DNA from: Tilletiopsis washingtonensis
Lineage: Eukaryota > Basidiomycota > Exobasidiomycetes > Entylomatales
NCBI RefSeq assembly: GCF_003144115.1
Contig: NW_020312025.1
Coordinates: 242,644 to 300,766, forward strand
DNA length: 58,123 nucleotides
Direction of reading: 5' to 3'
This document shows, in pieces, positions 42,204 to 52,937 of the stretch (the first letter of the stretch is position 1; each line of letters starts with the position of its first letter). Position numbers and translations under genes: made by a program. The notes under the pieces are model-generated. The model ran no database searches, had not been told where the DNA came from, and was given only the letters and a program-made list of their open reading frames with translations.

Positions 42204-44653
42204 CTACTTTCGCCGCCGCTTGCCGCCTGCGACCTTGCGAATCGAGATCATGTCGCTCTCGATCTCCCAGTCGCGAGCGGCCGTGAGCTGCGCGACGCTC
42301 TTGCCGGCGTCCCAGCGCAGCCGGCCGTTGCTCACTGCCGCAGCCGCCGCAGCTGCTGCAGCCGCGGCAGCACGGCCGCCCCGGTCCTCGTCGTCCTCGG
42401 TGTCGCCGACCGCAGCGAGTGCCGCCGCGGCCGCTGCAGCTGCAGCTCCGCCAGCCTTCTTCTTGCCCTTGGCGCTGCTCTTCGCCGCCGCGCCAAGCAG
42501 CGCAGCGCGCATGCCTGACATGTAAGAGCTGTCCGCCATACCGCCGCCGCCGCCAGCCAGGCTTGCTGCCGGATCGAGCACGCTGGACGCCGGCAGGCCC
42601 GCGAAGAGGCTGCCGAGCCCGCCCAGCGCATTGACTCCAGCGAGCTCACCGGCCAGACCGACGTCCGAGAGCAGCAGACCGAGCCCAGCAGCGATGTCGC
42701 CGGGCACGCCGGCGCCGGCAGCATTTGCGCCGCTGCCACCGCGACCGCTCGCCTCTTCGCCGGCGCCTGCATCGCCGCCACGCCGTCCGGTGCCGCCTGT
42801 GCCGTTCGCGCCGGGGCCGCCTCCGGGCTTGGCTCGCAGCTTGCGCGTTGCGTGCGGGCGTGCGGCAGAGTCGAGGAAGAGGTCTGTGCCGGGCAGGAGT
42901 GTCAGCGCCATAGCCAGCCGGACCAATGCGCACCCGTCCCGTGCATGCAGCCTCAGCAGAGGCGGCACACCACCATCACTAAGCCCGGCGCCTGACGCAC
43001 GCGCATGCAGCGTGGCTCGGGCAGCTCTGCTGCTCCAGCACACCTGCTCGCCCTGCCAGAGCCCACCAAAACGAAGCAACTCACCACCTCCAAGCTCGCC
43101 CTCCTTCTCTTCCCTCAGGCGCCGTCTGCGCTCCTCCGTCGCCGCAAGCAGCCGCTCGCGCACGTTGCGGCGCGCGCTGCGCGCCTCCTCCTCGGCGCGC
43201 GAGCACTCAGCGTCGTGAGCCGCACGGGCACTCTCGACCTGGTGCGCGTGCAGCAGAGCACTGCGCTGCAGCGCTGCGTCGCGGCTCAGCAGCAGCGAGT
43301 GGGCGGGCAGCACGTAGGTGCGCAGCAGCGAGGGCGAGAGGAGCAGCGTGGATGCCCGCGTGGCGAGCGAGGTGGAGAGCTCGGCAAATATGCTGTGGTG
43401 GCAGAAGGAAGTCAGCAGCTGCAGCGACCCCGCACCAGACGCAAGCCGGTCCACACTCACAGATCGCGGTTCTCCAGCGTCTCCCAGTGCGAGCGGTGCA
43501 CGCGCTCGACGACCTCGCGGCGCTTCTTGTCCTTCTTGCTCTCGCCCTCGCGCTCTCGCTCGCGCATCTCACGGGCTTCGCGCGCCTCGCGCGCCTCCTG
43601 CTCGCGGATCTCGCGCTCGCGCGCCAGCTCCGAGGCGTGGGCGTGCGCCTGGGCCTGCTGCTGCTGCGCCTGAGCCTGCTGCTGCAAGAGCTGCTGCTGC
43701 TGGTGGTGCTGCGCTTGTGCTTGCTGTTGCGCCTGCTGCTGTTGCTGATGGTGGTGCTGCAGCTGCGCATGCTGCTGGTGCTGCATGTGCACCTGCCCGG
43801 CGTGCGACTGCGGATGCGGCATGCCGGCCGATGAGACCTTGCCGCCGAAAGACTGGACGCCAGGTGGCCCTGCCGCGACAGCCGCGGCCGATGCGTTCGT
43901 CTTCGGCCGCTTCGGAGCGCGTGCTGCCTTCTTGGCCGGCGCGACCGAGACTGCGGCCGATGGCGGCGCTGGAAGTGCTCCGGCATGGCCTGCGCCATAC
44001 TCTCCTCGGCCAGGTGCTCCTCGTGGCGGCGCATGGCCCTGCCCGTGTGTGGGCGGCTGGGGCATGTGCTGCGCATGCATTTGAGGATGCGGCGGCAGCT
44101 GTGCCGGCGGCGGCGCTGGCGAGGCGTGTGCTTCATAGCGCCCACCAGCGCCGCCGCTGCCGCTGCCGCTGGCGCCGTTGCTGGTGCCCGGATAGGCGCC
44201 GGCGCCGGGGTAGTAGTAGTGCTGCGGCGGGTGCTGCTGGTGCGCCGACTGCGGCGGAGGCGGCGGAGGCGGAGGAGGCGGTGCCGAGTGGTAGCCGTAG
44301 CTGGCGCCGTAGGGCCCCGGCGGCGGCTGGGCGGAGGAGTAGCGCTGGGCTTCGTGCTGCCGCTGCTGCTGCTGTTGCTGCTGCTGCTGGGCGTGCTGCG
44401 CCTGAGCTTGCGCCTGGGCGTGCGCGTGTGCCTGCTGTTGCGCTTGATGAGCCTGCGCCTGGGCGTGCTGCTGGGCGTGTGGGTGTGGCAGCGAGTGAGG
44501 GTGGGCGGCGTGCGGGTGGGAGTAGTAGGGTGCGCTGCTGTAGGCGGCGCTGCCGGCGCCGCTGCTGCTGCCGGCGCCGGGCGTGGCGACCTGCGTGGCG
44601 GAGCTGCTGACGGCGGCAGGCATGGCGGAGACCGAGGAGCGGTAGGCGGCCAT
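42204..44653 (-). CDS. Sds3/Dep1-like subunit of a histone deacetylase corepressor
   Basis: Exons (minus): 44653-43461, 43392-43085 and 42883-42204; 726 residues. The N-terminal half is low complexity: Ala/Ser, His/Ala/Gln (repeated HAQ and QQQ), Pro-rich and Gln-rich runs. The Arg/Glu-rich stretch (about 340-390) enters a helical domain HRSHWETLENRDLIFAEL, then about 90 residues of coiled-coil type to EERRRRLREEKEGELGG. This order and spacing resemble the Sds3-like/BRMS1/Dep1 domain of Rpd3L corepressors. The C-terminal part has Gly/Ala-rich linkers with several poly-Ala runs and ends with LRWDAGKSVAQLTAARDWE, DMISIRKVAGGKRRRK, a plausible nuclear signal. Assignment rests on the helix pattern, not on a hard signature. 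An in-frame ATG 39 bp upstream (44692) could be the start instead. Confidence 0.68.
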
Positions 44654-45250
44654 GGCGGCGAGCCGGGAGCAGGGGATGGGGTGCGACGGCAAGAGCAGCG
44701 GGGGCGAGGCGAGCAGCCCGAGGAGCAGAAGCGCCGGCTCGAGTTGGCTTGCCTCGCCGCCGCGCGCTCACCGCGCCCCGCGCGCGCCGCGCCGAGGAGG
44801 CGGAAGCCGGGCACATCGCCTGTGTCCTTCGCGCGTGCCGCCGCCTCGCTCGCCGCATCAGCAGCAGCCGTGCAGGAGGGCAGCAGAGGCACCTCGGCAT
44901 CATCGCGGCTTCGCACACGCGCACCGGCGATGGCCGGCAGTGAGCAGCAGCCGCGCATGGGCCGCTTCCAGCTCGTCGAGCACAGATCAGAGCAGGGAGC
45001 CAAGCATTCGTCGTGCTGCGCCAGACTGGCCTCACCTGAGGCCCAGCGGCGTTACCAGCCGCGAGCGCGGCCGCTCGGCGCTCTCGGGCGGTACAGGTAC
45101 GCGGCGCGGCGAGGCAAGGGAGGGCCGCGCTGCTCCCACGCTCTGCCACGTGCGCGGCGCCGCCGTCGCCGTCCGTCAGCAGCAGCGCCGCCTCGCCCCG
45201 GACGCGCTCTCGCTCTCCCTTCTTGCCCGCGCCATCCTCCACCACCGATC
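44654..45250. promoter_or_regulatory. divergent promoter Sds3-like / NDUFA5
   Basis: 597 bp between two divergent starts. GCTGCTCCCACG occurs at about 45129, 113-120 bp upstream of the NDUFA5 ATG; pyrimidine-rich sequence (CTCTCGCTCTCCCTTC) follows as a leader. No coding match. Confidence 0.5.
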
Positions 45251-46115
45251 ATGTTCCGCACCCTCGCCCTGCGCGCCGCCTCGCAGGCCTCGGCCTCGGC
45301 CGCCGCCGCGTCGCCCGTCGCGCGCACCAAGCTCAGCACCGAGATCACCGGCCTCGCCGTGCACCCGGCGCCGCTGGCGGCGCTGCGCTCGACCTACGAG
45401 TCGACGCTGCGCCTCCTCGACGCCCTGCCCGCGGCCAGCGTCTACGCCGGCGCCGCGCGCGCCGTGACGCAGGCGCGCCTCGACGTCGTCAACGGCGCAA
45501 GCGGCGCCGAGAGCGAGGCCGCCATCCTGCACGTCGAACAGACGCTGCAGCTCGGCCAGGCCGAGGAGCTGCTGCTGCAGGCGCAGGACGAGCTCAAGCT
45601 CGCCGCAAAGATGGCCGAGTGGAAGGCGTGAGTGTTGCGGGCAGATGGAGGCTCGGTGGAAGGCGGGGCCGAGGCATTGGGTCGGCCAGTGACTGGCGGG
45701 CGCGCAAGTTCGGCGGGAGCAGGACCTCGTTGCGCAAAGGCAAGACGACCCTTGCCTTCTCTTGGATGCTCAAGCCAGAGCGGGAAGTGGGCCGATTGGA
45801 TGACTGGTGGCGCCTGAGGCAGGCGTGCGAGATCTCTTGCTCTCTGCTGTGGTCATGGCGCCATGGCTCCCGGACTGGTCTTTGAATCAAGTCAGCGCCG
45901 TGGCGTCTGGATCGGCCTGCAGAGCGGTCTGGGAGGCTTTACACCGCCACTCGTGAGGCGCTGCGGGTCAAGCGCCTCGATGCGGCCCAAGCTTACAGCC
46001 GAGCGCGTCCGCTGACCCGCACCACCTCAGACACGAGCCGCTGGAGGTGCCGCCGCCGCCGCATCAGTGGGAGTACACGTCGATCGCACAAGAGACGGGC
46101 GAGGGTGGTGCTTAA
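45251..46115 (+). CDS. NDUFA5: NADH dehydrogenase (complex I) subunit NDUFA5 homologue
   Basis: Accessory subunit of mitochondrial complex I matrix arm (13-kDa B / NUFM family). Exons 45251-45627 and 46031-46115; 153 residues, a normal length for fungal members. An Ala/Ser-rich mitochondrial presequence (MFRTLALRAASQASASAAAA) is followed by ITGLAVHPAPLAALRSTYES and TQARLDVVNGASGAESEAAI, the family core. The C-terminal EWKAHEPLEVPPPPHQWEY, typical of the family (human WEPL...QW), is completed only by splicing the 403-nt intron: GC is left over at the GTGAGT donor and A follows the CCTCAG acceptor. The intron is long for this genome. Shares the GCTGCTCCCACG promoter word with two other genes here. 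Confidence 0.93.
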
Positions 46116-49071
46116 GGAGCAAGAGCAAGCACAGACGACTCGATGACATGTGCGGCGTCGAGGCGCCTGATACAGACGGGATTGGGGGGGTGGGGACGTG
46201 CAATGCTAGGTGTGCGTCGTCCCGCAACAGTCTGGACGTGGATCGGGCGGTGCACGCATGCTGCAGCATGGCGGCGGTGAGCCAGATCGCTGTTGTATGC
46301 CGCGAAAAGGACGGCTAGGCGCGCGCGCGAAGGCGCTGACAGAGTGGCGGATCAACGATGGCGCTTGAGGGCTGTGCGTGGCGTCAGGCTGAGACGAAGC
46401 CACGGCGGTCGACGTAGCTATGCGGGTTACGCGGTGCAGCAGCCTGGCGCAGCATGCCAGCCACAGTCGCAGCCGTCAGAGCGCCTCTGTTCTGACTCAA
46501 ATGACGGCTCTAGATTGAGACGCGTGGGCTGATGGAGAGAAGGGCGCTGCGCAAGGGTCCCGGCACCTGCGCGTCCGCCATTCGGATGGCTGGTTTGAGC
46601 ACACGGATCAGTGGCTCGTGAGATAGGGCGAGCACAAGTGCGTGTCGGGTCAGTCCCCGTCTCGAACGCAGTCTATGGGCTCTTGCACTCGCAGTCTTTC
46701 CCTGCTGGGCACGTCGCCGCTGTCCCCGACTCGCACGGCCGCGTGGAAGTCAGTATACGCAGCCTCTGTGCCCTATGTGCTGCGCCAACGCACCGGGCAC
46801 ACGCCTCTGCCTGCTCGATTGCCATTGTGCAGGCCTCCTGCTCACTCGAGGCGAGCAGAGTTGAGCGAAGTTCGGCTGCGCGGCGTGCTGGGCTCTCGCG
46901 GATGAGCAGGCTCTGCGGGATGGCAGGAACGCGGCAAGACCTCGCCCTTGTGACGTCTTGTGCATGCATGTAACCTAGCGGCTTGACTGTCTGGCAGTGC
47001 CCAGGCATAGCGCGAACCTCATGCGCCCTTTTGCAGCCCGCCGGCACTTGGCAAAGATAGCTTGAGTTGAGTATAGCCGTTGCATTGCTGCCTTTTCGGC
47101 AGCGGCCCATGTCGTCCACCGCGCCCAGATGCCGCTCTGCGCGGACTCCACGTGCTTCTGAGACGTCTCACTGTCGCTCACACTCCAGAACTGAATATCG
47201 AGCGCAAACCGGTGGCCAAGCGATGCTTGCGCAGGACCATACTAAGGACGAGCTCGGCGCAGGGATGCTCCCTGGAGGAGGCGAGGCGCTGCTCCCACGC
47301 TCGGTCCTCCCGGCACACGCGCTGCGATCACGATAAGATCTCGCGCAGGGGCAGCGCCGCGATCGCAGCGCTCCAGGCCATGCTCTGAGCCTGGCTGCTG
47401 GTTGACGCCTTGACGCGACATCAGGAAAGCATGATCTGAGCAGCTTCACCGCACGCACGCCCAGGTGCCGCTCGCTCGAGTCGTGAGAGCAGCGAGAGGG
47501 GCGTCCAGCAGCTTCGGACGTGCCGCCGCGGGCTGTGATCCGCGGCGCGCGTCGGCGTCCGGCAGCGCCCTCGGACCGGCGCGCGCCTGCCCCTTTCTCT
47601 TCGTTCGACCTTCTGACGCTGCCGCGGCTGCGCTCTCTTCGCTCGTTGCGCCGCCGTGACGTGGACGCCGTGCATCCTCCGAGTGGCGCTCGAGCGTTTC
47701 TTCCAGAGGCGAGCTGGCGGACGAGATGTGAGCGTGGCGGTGCTGCCCCTTCTTGCTCTGCGGCGTTTCTGCCGAGCAGGCAAGCGCAGAACGCCGCCAG
47801 CATCAGAAGAAAGAGTGCCGAGCGGCGGCGGTGGCACACCTCAGCATGCCCTGTCGCCCCTTCGCTGAGCGTCGCTTCGAGTCGAGCAAGCGTCCGAGCA
47901 TGCCGCACAAAGCGCAAAGGAAGCGCATAGGGTGCGCAGAAGCGCTGCGGATCGGCTGCCGTGCGTGGCATGCTGCAGCCAATCAGCGCGGCGCTCCGCT
48001 GTCGCACGCACATCACACGCGCGTAATCGAATCTAGCCGAGGCGAGGCAGAGAAGATCGCGGCGCAGGCACACGGGCCGCGTGCCTGATGCTGGGCTCGA
48101 AAGGGTGCGGCGCGCGGGGCAACCATCACCGACGCAGCCGGCGCAGGGTGCACGGGGAGCGGCTGCATCATCGCGCCGCGATCCCGGCTGCGCACAAGGA
48201 GGAAGAGACTCTTACTGAGGCTGGCTCGCACAAGGGCGGAGCAGAGAGGAGGAGCGACGTGCCGGCGGTGACATCGGAGGTGACACATCAGCGCGCAGGC
48301 GCAGTGGATGGACCGCGGCGGCGGCACAGTGCGGCGTGGCGCAGCCAGTGCCCCGGACCGGGCAGGCCGCGCTGCCCCTATTCGCCGGCGCCTGTGGCAG
48401 GCTTGAAGCGCTGGGCAGGCCGAGAAGGAGCACGCTGGAACGTGCACGATGCTCGACGGGCTGCTGCGGCGGCCGTGTGGGAAAGGCGTGCTCGAGGCGG
48501 GCGCTGTGCCGCGATTTCGATAAGCCAGCGATCAAGATCATGCTGGCCCTGCGCCCCGCGCGGAAGAAAAGTTATCGCGGCGGCCCGCGCGCAGAGGAAG
48601 AGACGCTGCCGCCGCCACGGCCACGAGCCAGATCAGCGGAGCCGCAGCGAGCACGAGGATGCCGAGCAGAGCGGCGCAAGTGGGGTTGCGCTCATGCAGA
48701 GAAGGGAGAGGTAAAGTGCCGATTGGAGTGCGGGCAGAGGGCGCAGATGCCGGCGCACAACTCGGCTCAGCTCAGCGCGCAGGAGAGGAGAGGAGGGCCA
48801 CCCGCGGACGGTGCGGCTGCCGTGCCGAGGCGCGGCGCGGCGCAGGGCAGGCGCAGCTTCGACACGATGCTTCTCCGCTGCGTCTGGCCCGCCGCGGCGC
48901 CGGCTGACAGGCCGCGGCGCTGCGAAGCCGCTCGGCCGCACCTCGTGCTGCATCTGGCGGCCCGCTCGCCTCTCTGCTGCGCACCCTCACACCCCGCTCC
49001 GCTCCTCCGTCCCGGCCACACGTGTGCCGCACCCCTCGCACATCCGCTCTGCACCCCTTGAGCGCGCTGCG
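46116..49071. other. 3 kb without a recognisable gene; upstream region of GATA factor
   Basis: 3' UTR of NDUFA5, then about 2.7 kb of unassigned DNA. Open frames of up to about 300 codons on the minus strand (47168-48073) lack domains. GATA-type words are present upstream of the GATA-factor gene: CGATAAG near 47332 and 48519, GTTATCG near 48573, and AGATAG near 46622 and 47056. A GCTGCTCCCACG word lies at about 47288. Large upstream regions are usual for fungal regulatory genes. Confidence 0.5.
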
Positions 49072-51737
49072 ATGTCTGGTGCCGCCGGCGTGGCCGCGCC
49101 GCAGCGCCCCATGAGCATGCTGCCGCCCGCCTCGGCGCCTCCCGCCTCGCCGCCGGCCAGCAGCGCCGTGTCGCTGCCCAGCTTCGCCAGCCTGGACCAG
49201 GCGATGGGCACGGCGCCCGGCCAGGCCGGCAGCGCCGCCAGTGCGCGTCGCTACGCCGCATACGCGCCGTCGCCGGCGCCGGGCACGCCGCACATGCACG
49301 CCATGCCCCGCCTGCGCCACGCACACGAGCAGCAGGACGGCAGCCCGGGCCTCTCGGCCTCGTCTGCTGCTGCCTCCGCCTCGGCGTCGGCGTCGGCTTC
49401 GTCGTCGCGGCACACGTCGCCGCTGCCGCCTCCGTCCGCGTCTGCCGCTTCCAACTCGGCGTCGGGCTACGAGGTCAGCTGCCGCAACTGCGGCACCACC
49501 AAGACGCCGCTGTGGCGCCGTGCGACCGATGGCAGCGGAGGAAGCCTGTGCAATGCCTGTGGTGAGTTGCTGCTGTCTCGTCTTTGCCATCACTTCGGCC
49601 GCAGCCCGCTCACCCGCACTCGCAGCGCTTTACTTCAAGTCGCACAATGTCCAGCGCCTCACTGTCGCTGCTCCGCCCTCGCCGGGCGCCTCCCGCCCCG
49701 TAGCTCGTCCGCCCGCGCCGGACGCGCCAGTCGAGAGCCGTGGCTGCGCATCTGCTGCCGGCAACGGCCCGAAGACGGGCTCGTGCCCTGGCGATGGCTA
49801 CTGCAATGGCACGGGCGGCACCGCGGCGTGCAGCGGATGTCCCGCCTACAACAACACGCTGCAGAACTCGGTGCGCCGGGCAAGCGCTGCTCGCACCTCT
49901 TCTAGCGGCGCCAAGCGGCGCACGAGCGGCGAAGAGAGCGCCACGCCTGCGCCTGTCCGATCGGGCAGCGCCGAGGCGTCGCCCGCTGCTTTCGCAGGTG
50001 CCTCGTCCTCACGCAAGGCGTCCATGCCAGCTGCAGAGGCTGCGTCTGGTGCGGTCAAGGACGAGGACGAAGAGCTCGGCGGTCTGAAGTGCACCAACTG
50101 CGGCACGACGACGACGCCGCTGTGGCGCCGCGACGAGGAGGGCAACAACATCTGCAACGCCTGCGGCCTCTATCAGAAGCTGCACGGCACGCAGCGGCCC
50201 ATCGGCATGCGCAAGTCGGTCATCAAGCGCCGCAAGCGCGTGCCGCAGGGCGCCAATGCCAGCGCCGAGACCAAGGCGGCCGCTGCTGTTGCCACGCCGC
50301 CCACACCAGCAGGTCGCAAGAGCGACAGCAATGCGGCGCGTGCGGCACGCGAGCTGGCGCAGGAGAGCAGCAATGCCGCACACGAGGCTGCCATGGCGCT
50401 GATGGAGGTAGGACGCCCGCCGACGCACCATGCTATGCCGCAGGACGCCGCTCGCGGTGCACCCCTCGAGCCCGAGCGTCGTGGCTCGATGGACAGTCGT
50501 GCGTCCGCCTCTGCAGGACGCCCCGCCAAGCGCGCCCGCAAGAGCGCAGCGCAGAGCCGCGAGGCGAGTGTGCGAGCTGATGAGTCGCCAGCCTCGAGCA
50601 GCAACCTGCTCGCCCCGATGCGTGGCGATGCGAACGGCGCTTCTGCGCACGACATGCGCGCGCAGATGCACGGCACGCCCTCGCCGCAGCCGCCTGCGCA
50701 GATCATGCGTTCGCACGAGACGCCGCCGGGCTGGAACGGGCCCAGCAGCCAGATGCGCACCTCGGACAGCTCCGCCTCGCCTTCGCTGCCGGACGAGCAG
50801 CAGCACGCACTCAATGTGCAGGCTCAGCAGCTAGCGTCGAATGGCCACGGCCCATCGAACGGCGTGCAAGCGCACCACCACCACCGTGAGCAGCATCGTT
50901 TTGCCTCGCCGCTTACTCGAGCTGACCGTCTACTTCGCAGACCACCACCATCACCACGCGACGCATCCGCACGTCCACCACACACACGCGCACGCTGGCG
51001 CGCCGCAGCGCCCAGCTGGTGCGCCCATTAACGGCATGCCTCAGGGCCCGGCTCTCTGGGCCGAGCTCGAGCGGCACATCTCCGACCTCGTCGGAGAGAA
51101 GCGACGCCTCGAGGACGTCATCTACCGCTCCGAGTCTCTGCTCGCTGCAGCGCGCGCCGGCACGTGGGCGCCGGGCATGCCGCTTCAGCCGGGCCCGACG
51201 TCTGCTTCCAGCGCTGCCATGCGCGAGCCGACCAGAGCACAGGGCAGACCTGCGCACAGCCACGTCCACGCTGTGCCGCACGCGCATGCGCACGCCCATG
51301 CGCATCAACATGCGCCGCACGTTCACCACCCGCGCCACGCCCACGCACACCATGCGCATGGCCATACCCACATTCACGCGCTGCCGCCGCCACCGCCGTA
51401 CGTGGCCGGCCCCGGCGGGCCAGGCGCTCCTCGCTCCTCGGGCAGCCGTGCGCCGAGCGAGGCTGGCGACGCACCGGAGCGTGCCAGCCCGGAGCAGTCG
51501 CGCCACGGCGCCGAGGCGTCCGAGAGCCGAGTGCCCTGGTCCGACGTCCAGGAGCTCGCAAGCTCGTCCGCCGCGAGCTTCGAGGCGCGTATGGCCCGCC
51601 TGCCCGTCAAGCCCGCCGTACCTCTGCGCAGTGCTGGCAGCGCTGCCTCAACGGACAGCACGTCGCCGCGCCCGCGCGTGTGGGGTGCTGTACCTGCCGG
51701 CGCGCAGGCCAACGAGGCGCCTGCCATGCAAGAGTAA
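49072..51737 (+). CDS. twin GATA zinc-finger iron regulator of the Urbs1/SRE1/Fep1 type
   Basis: Nuclear repressor family that shuts down siderophore synthesis and iron uptake when iron is plentiful. Exons 49072-49561, 49626-50885 and 50941-51737; 848 residues. Finger 1: C137-X2-C140-X19-C160-X2-C163 ([14 protein letters not shown]...). Between the fingers is the cysteine cluster [12 protein letters not shown] and [10 protein letters not shown] that marks this iron-sensing family. Finger 2 [14 protein letters not shown]...[12 protein letters not shown] has the standard X17 loop and a basic tail KRRKR. Intron 1 falls inside finger 1 (TGT G / CG CTT), turning the usual CNACG into CNACA. The C terminus has a coiled-coil-like [20 protein letters not shown] and two histidine-rich stretches (an H9 run across the exon 2/3 junction and [20 protein letters not shown]). 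GATA words upstream would allow self-regulation. Confidence 0.93.
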
Positions 51738-52270
51738 GCGTCTCGAGATCGGCACCTCGCCATCACGTCGTCAAAAGCCGCCGACGGCAGAACCAGTCCG
51801 ACTGGCCGTCGCGCCGTTGTGAAGCCTCACACACCTCCCGCCGTCTCATACGGCTCATCTCGCTCAGGAGCGCAGTCCCTCTCCTTCCACCAGTCTGCCT
51901 GTCACCACGGCGCGCGACCCGCCGTTCCCGTCACCTCAGCGCTGTCCTTTTCGACAATGTCATCTGCATAGCCGTGTAGAAGTTTGCAAAGCTGCACATG
52001 CGAGCGTGCTGTTGCATTTCGGCTGGCCACGACGACGTGTTCGACGTGACGAGCGAGGGGTAACATACATTAGGGAGCGAGACAGGAGCGGTGCTAAGTA
52101 GATAGGCCCAGAGACGGTGCTGCGGCGTGGCTGAGAGAAGCGATACAGTGCTGGCGTGGCGGGATGATGCCCGCGGTCGAGGGCGGCGAGGGTCGTTGAG
52201 AGAGAGTAGAGCGATAAGCGGGTAATAGTGGACATGCGGCCAGCGCATGAGGAGAGAGGAGGAGCGGCGC
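51738..52270. other. convergent intergenic region
   Basis: 533 bp between the stops of the GATA-factor gene (+) and the Kre9-like gene (-). Comparatively AT-richer than its surroundings, as expected for two 3' UTRs. No coding match. Confidence 0.5.
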
Positions 52271-52937
52271 TTAGCTGCGCGCAGGGACGTCGCGACCGAA
52301 CAGTCCCTCGGCCGCCTCGGTCTCGGAGTCGGTGTCCGCGAGGAAGTCGGCGCCGAGGAAGAACGTGGGCTGCTCGATGGTGAAGAGCGGCGAGGCGTTG
52401 CCACTGTCGCCCATGAGCACGACGATGTAGTCGTCGCGCGGCTCGAGGTCCGAGGGCAGCGTGATGTCCGCCTGGTCGTCGGTGAGCAGGAAGTCGCTCG
52501 CCAATGTCCACTCTGCAGCGAGGCGGTGGTGAGTACTCGGTCGGGGATGAGAGGTGCGTGGACGACTCACTCAGGTTGAGGCCGCCCGAGCCGTCTGCCG
52601 GCTGGTAGCCGAGCTTGATCATGCCGCGGTAGTTGCGCGCCTCGTCCGGGATGTCCTCGGTGGACCAGGCGACGGTCTGCGTCTTGCCTGCGCCCCACAC
52701 AGTGGCCGACGTGGGCTCGATGATGCGCGGATTGTAGACGAGGCGGCGCTCGATGTCCTCGATGAGCTCGGGGTCCGACGGGCTGCGTGCCTCTGCCGGC
52801 TCAGCCCAGGCCCACGGCTGGACGACATCGCGGATAGCCAGGTAGTCGGCGTGCTCAGCGCGCTCCACGACCTGCGGCAGCGGCGAGGCGAGCGACACGA
52901 CGGGCAGCAGCGCAAGCAGGAGTGCGGCGAGCTGCAT
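52271..52937 (-). CDS. Kre9/Knh1-like secreted wall protein (Ser-Thr-rich GPI family N-domain)
   Basis: Exons (minus) 52937-52571 and 52512-52271; 202 residues. The signal peptide is MQLAALLLALLPVVSLASPL. Residues about 70-175 form the Kre9/Knh1 N-terminal domain: NPRIIEPTSATVWGAGKTQT, VAWSTEDIPDE, IKLGYQPADGSGGLNL, then after the intron KWTLASDFLLTDDQADITLP and DDYIVVLMGDSGNASPLFTI. Such proteins act at the cell surface in beta-1,6-glucan assembly or as GPI-anchored wall proteins. This one ends shortly after the domain (FGRDVPARS) with no GPI signal and no Ser/Thr-rich stalk, so it is probably soluble and secreted. Intron phase: A from the donor side plus AG after a CTGCAG acceptor. An ATATAC box on the coding strand lies about 165 bp upstream. 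Confidence 0.85.

Noticed and set aside
44653-44692. Upstream start codon MPSHPIPCSRLA for the Sds3-like protein
   Set aside because: It is in frame and cannot be excluded, but the downstream ATG has the better context and starts the Ala/Ser-rich head directly.
47168-48073. 301-codon minus-strand frame upstream of the GATA factor
   Set aside because: Arg/Ala/Ser-rich without a domain. Similar frames appear in every long GC-rich intergenic region here.
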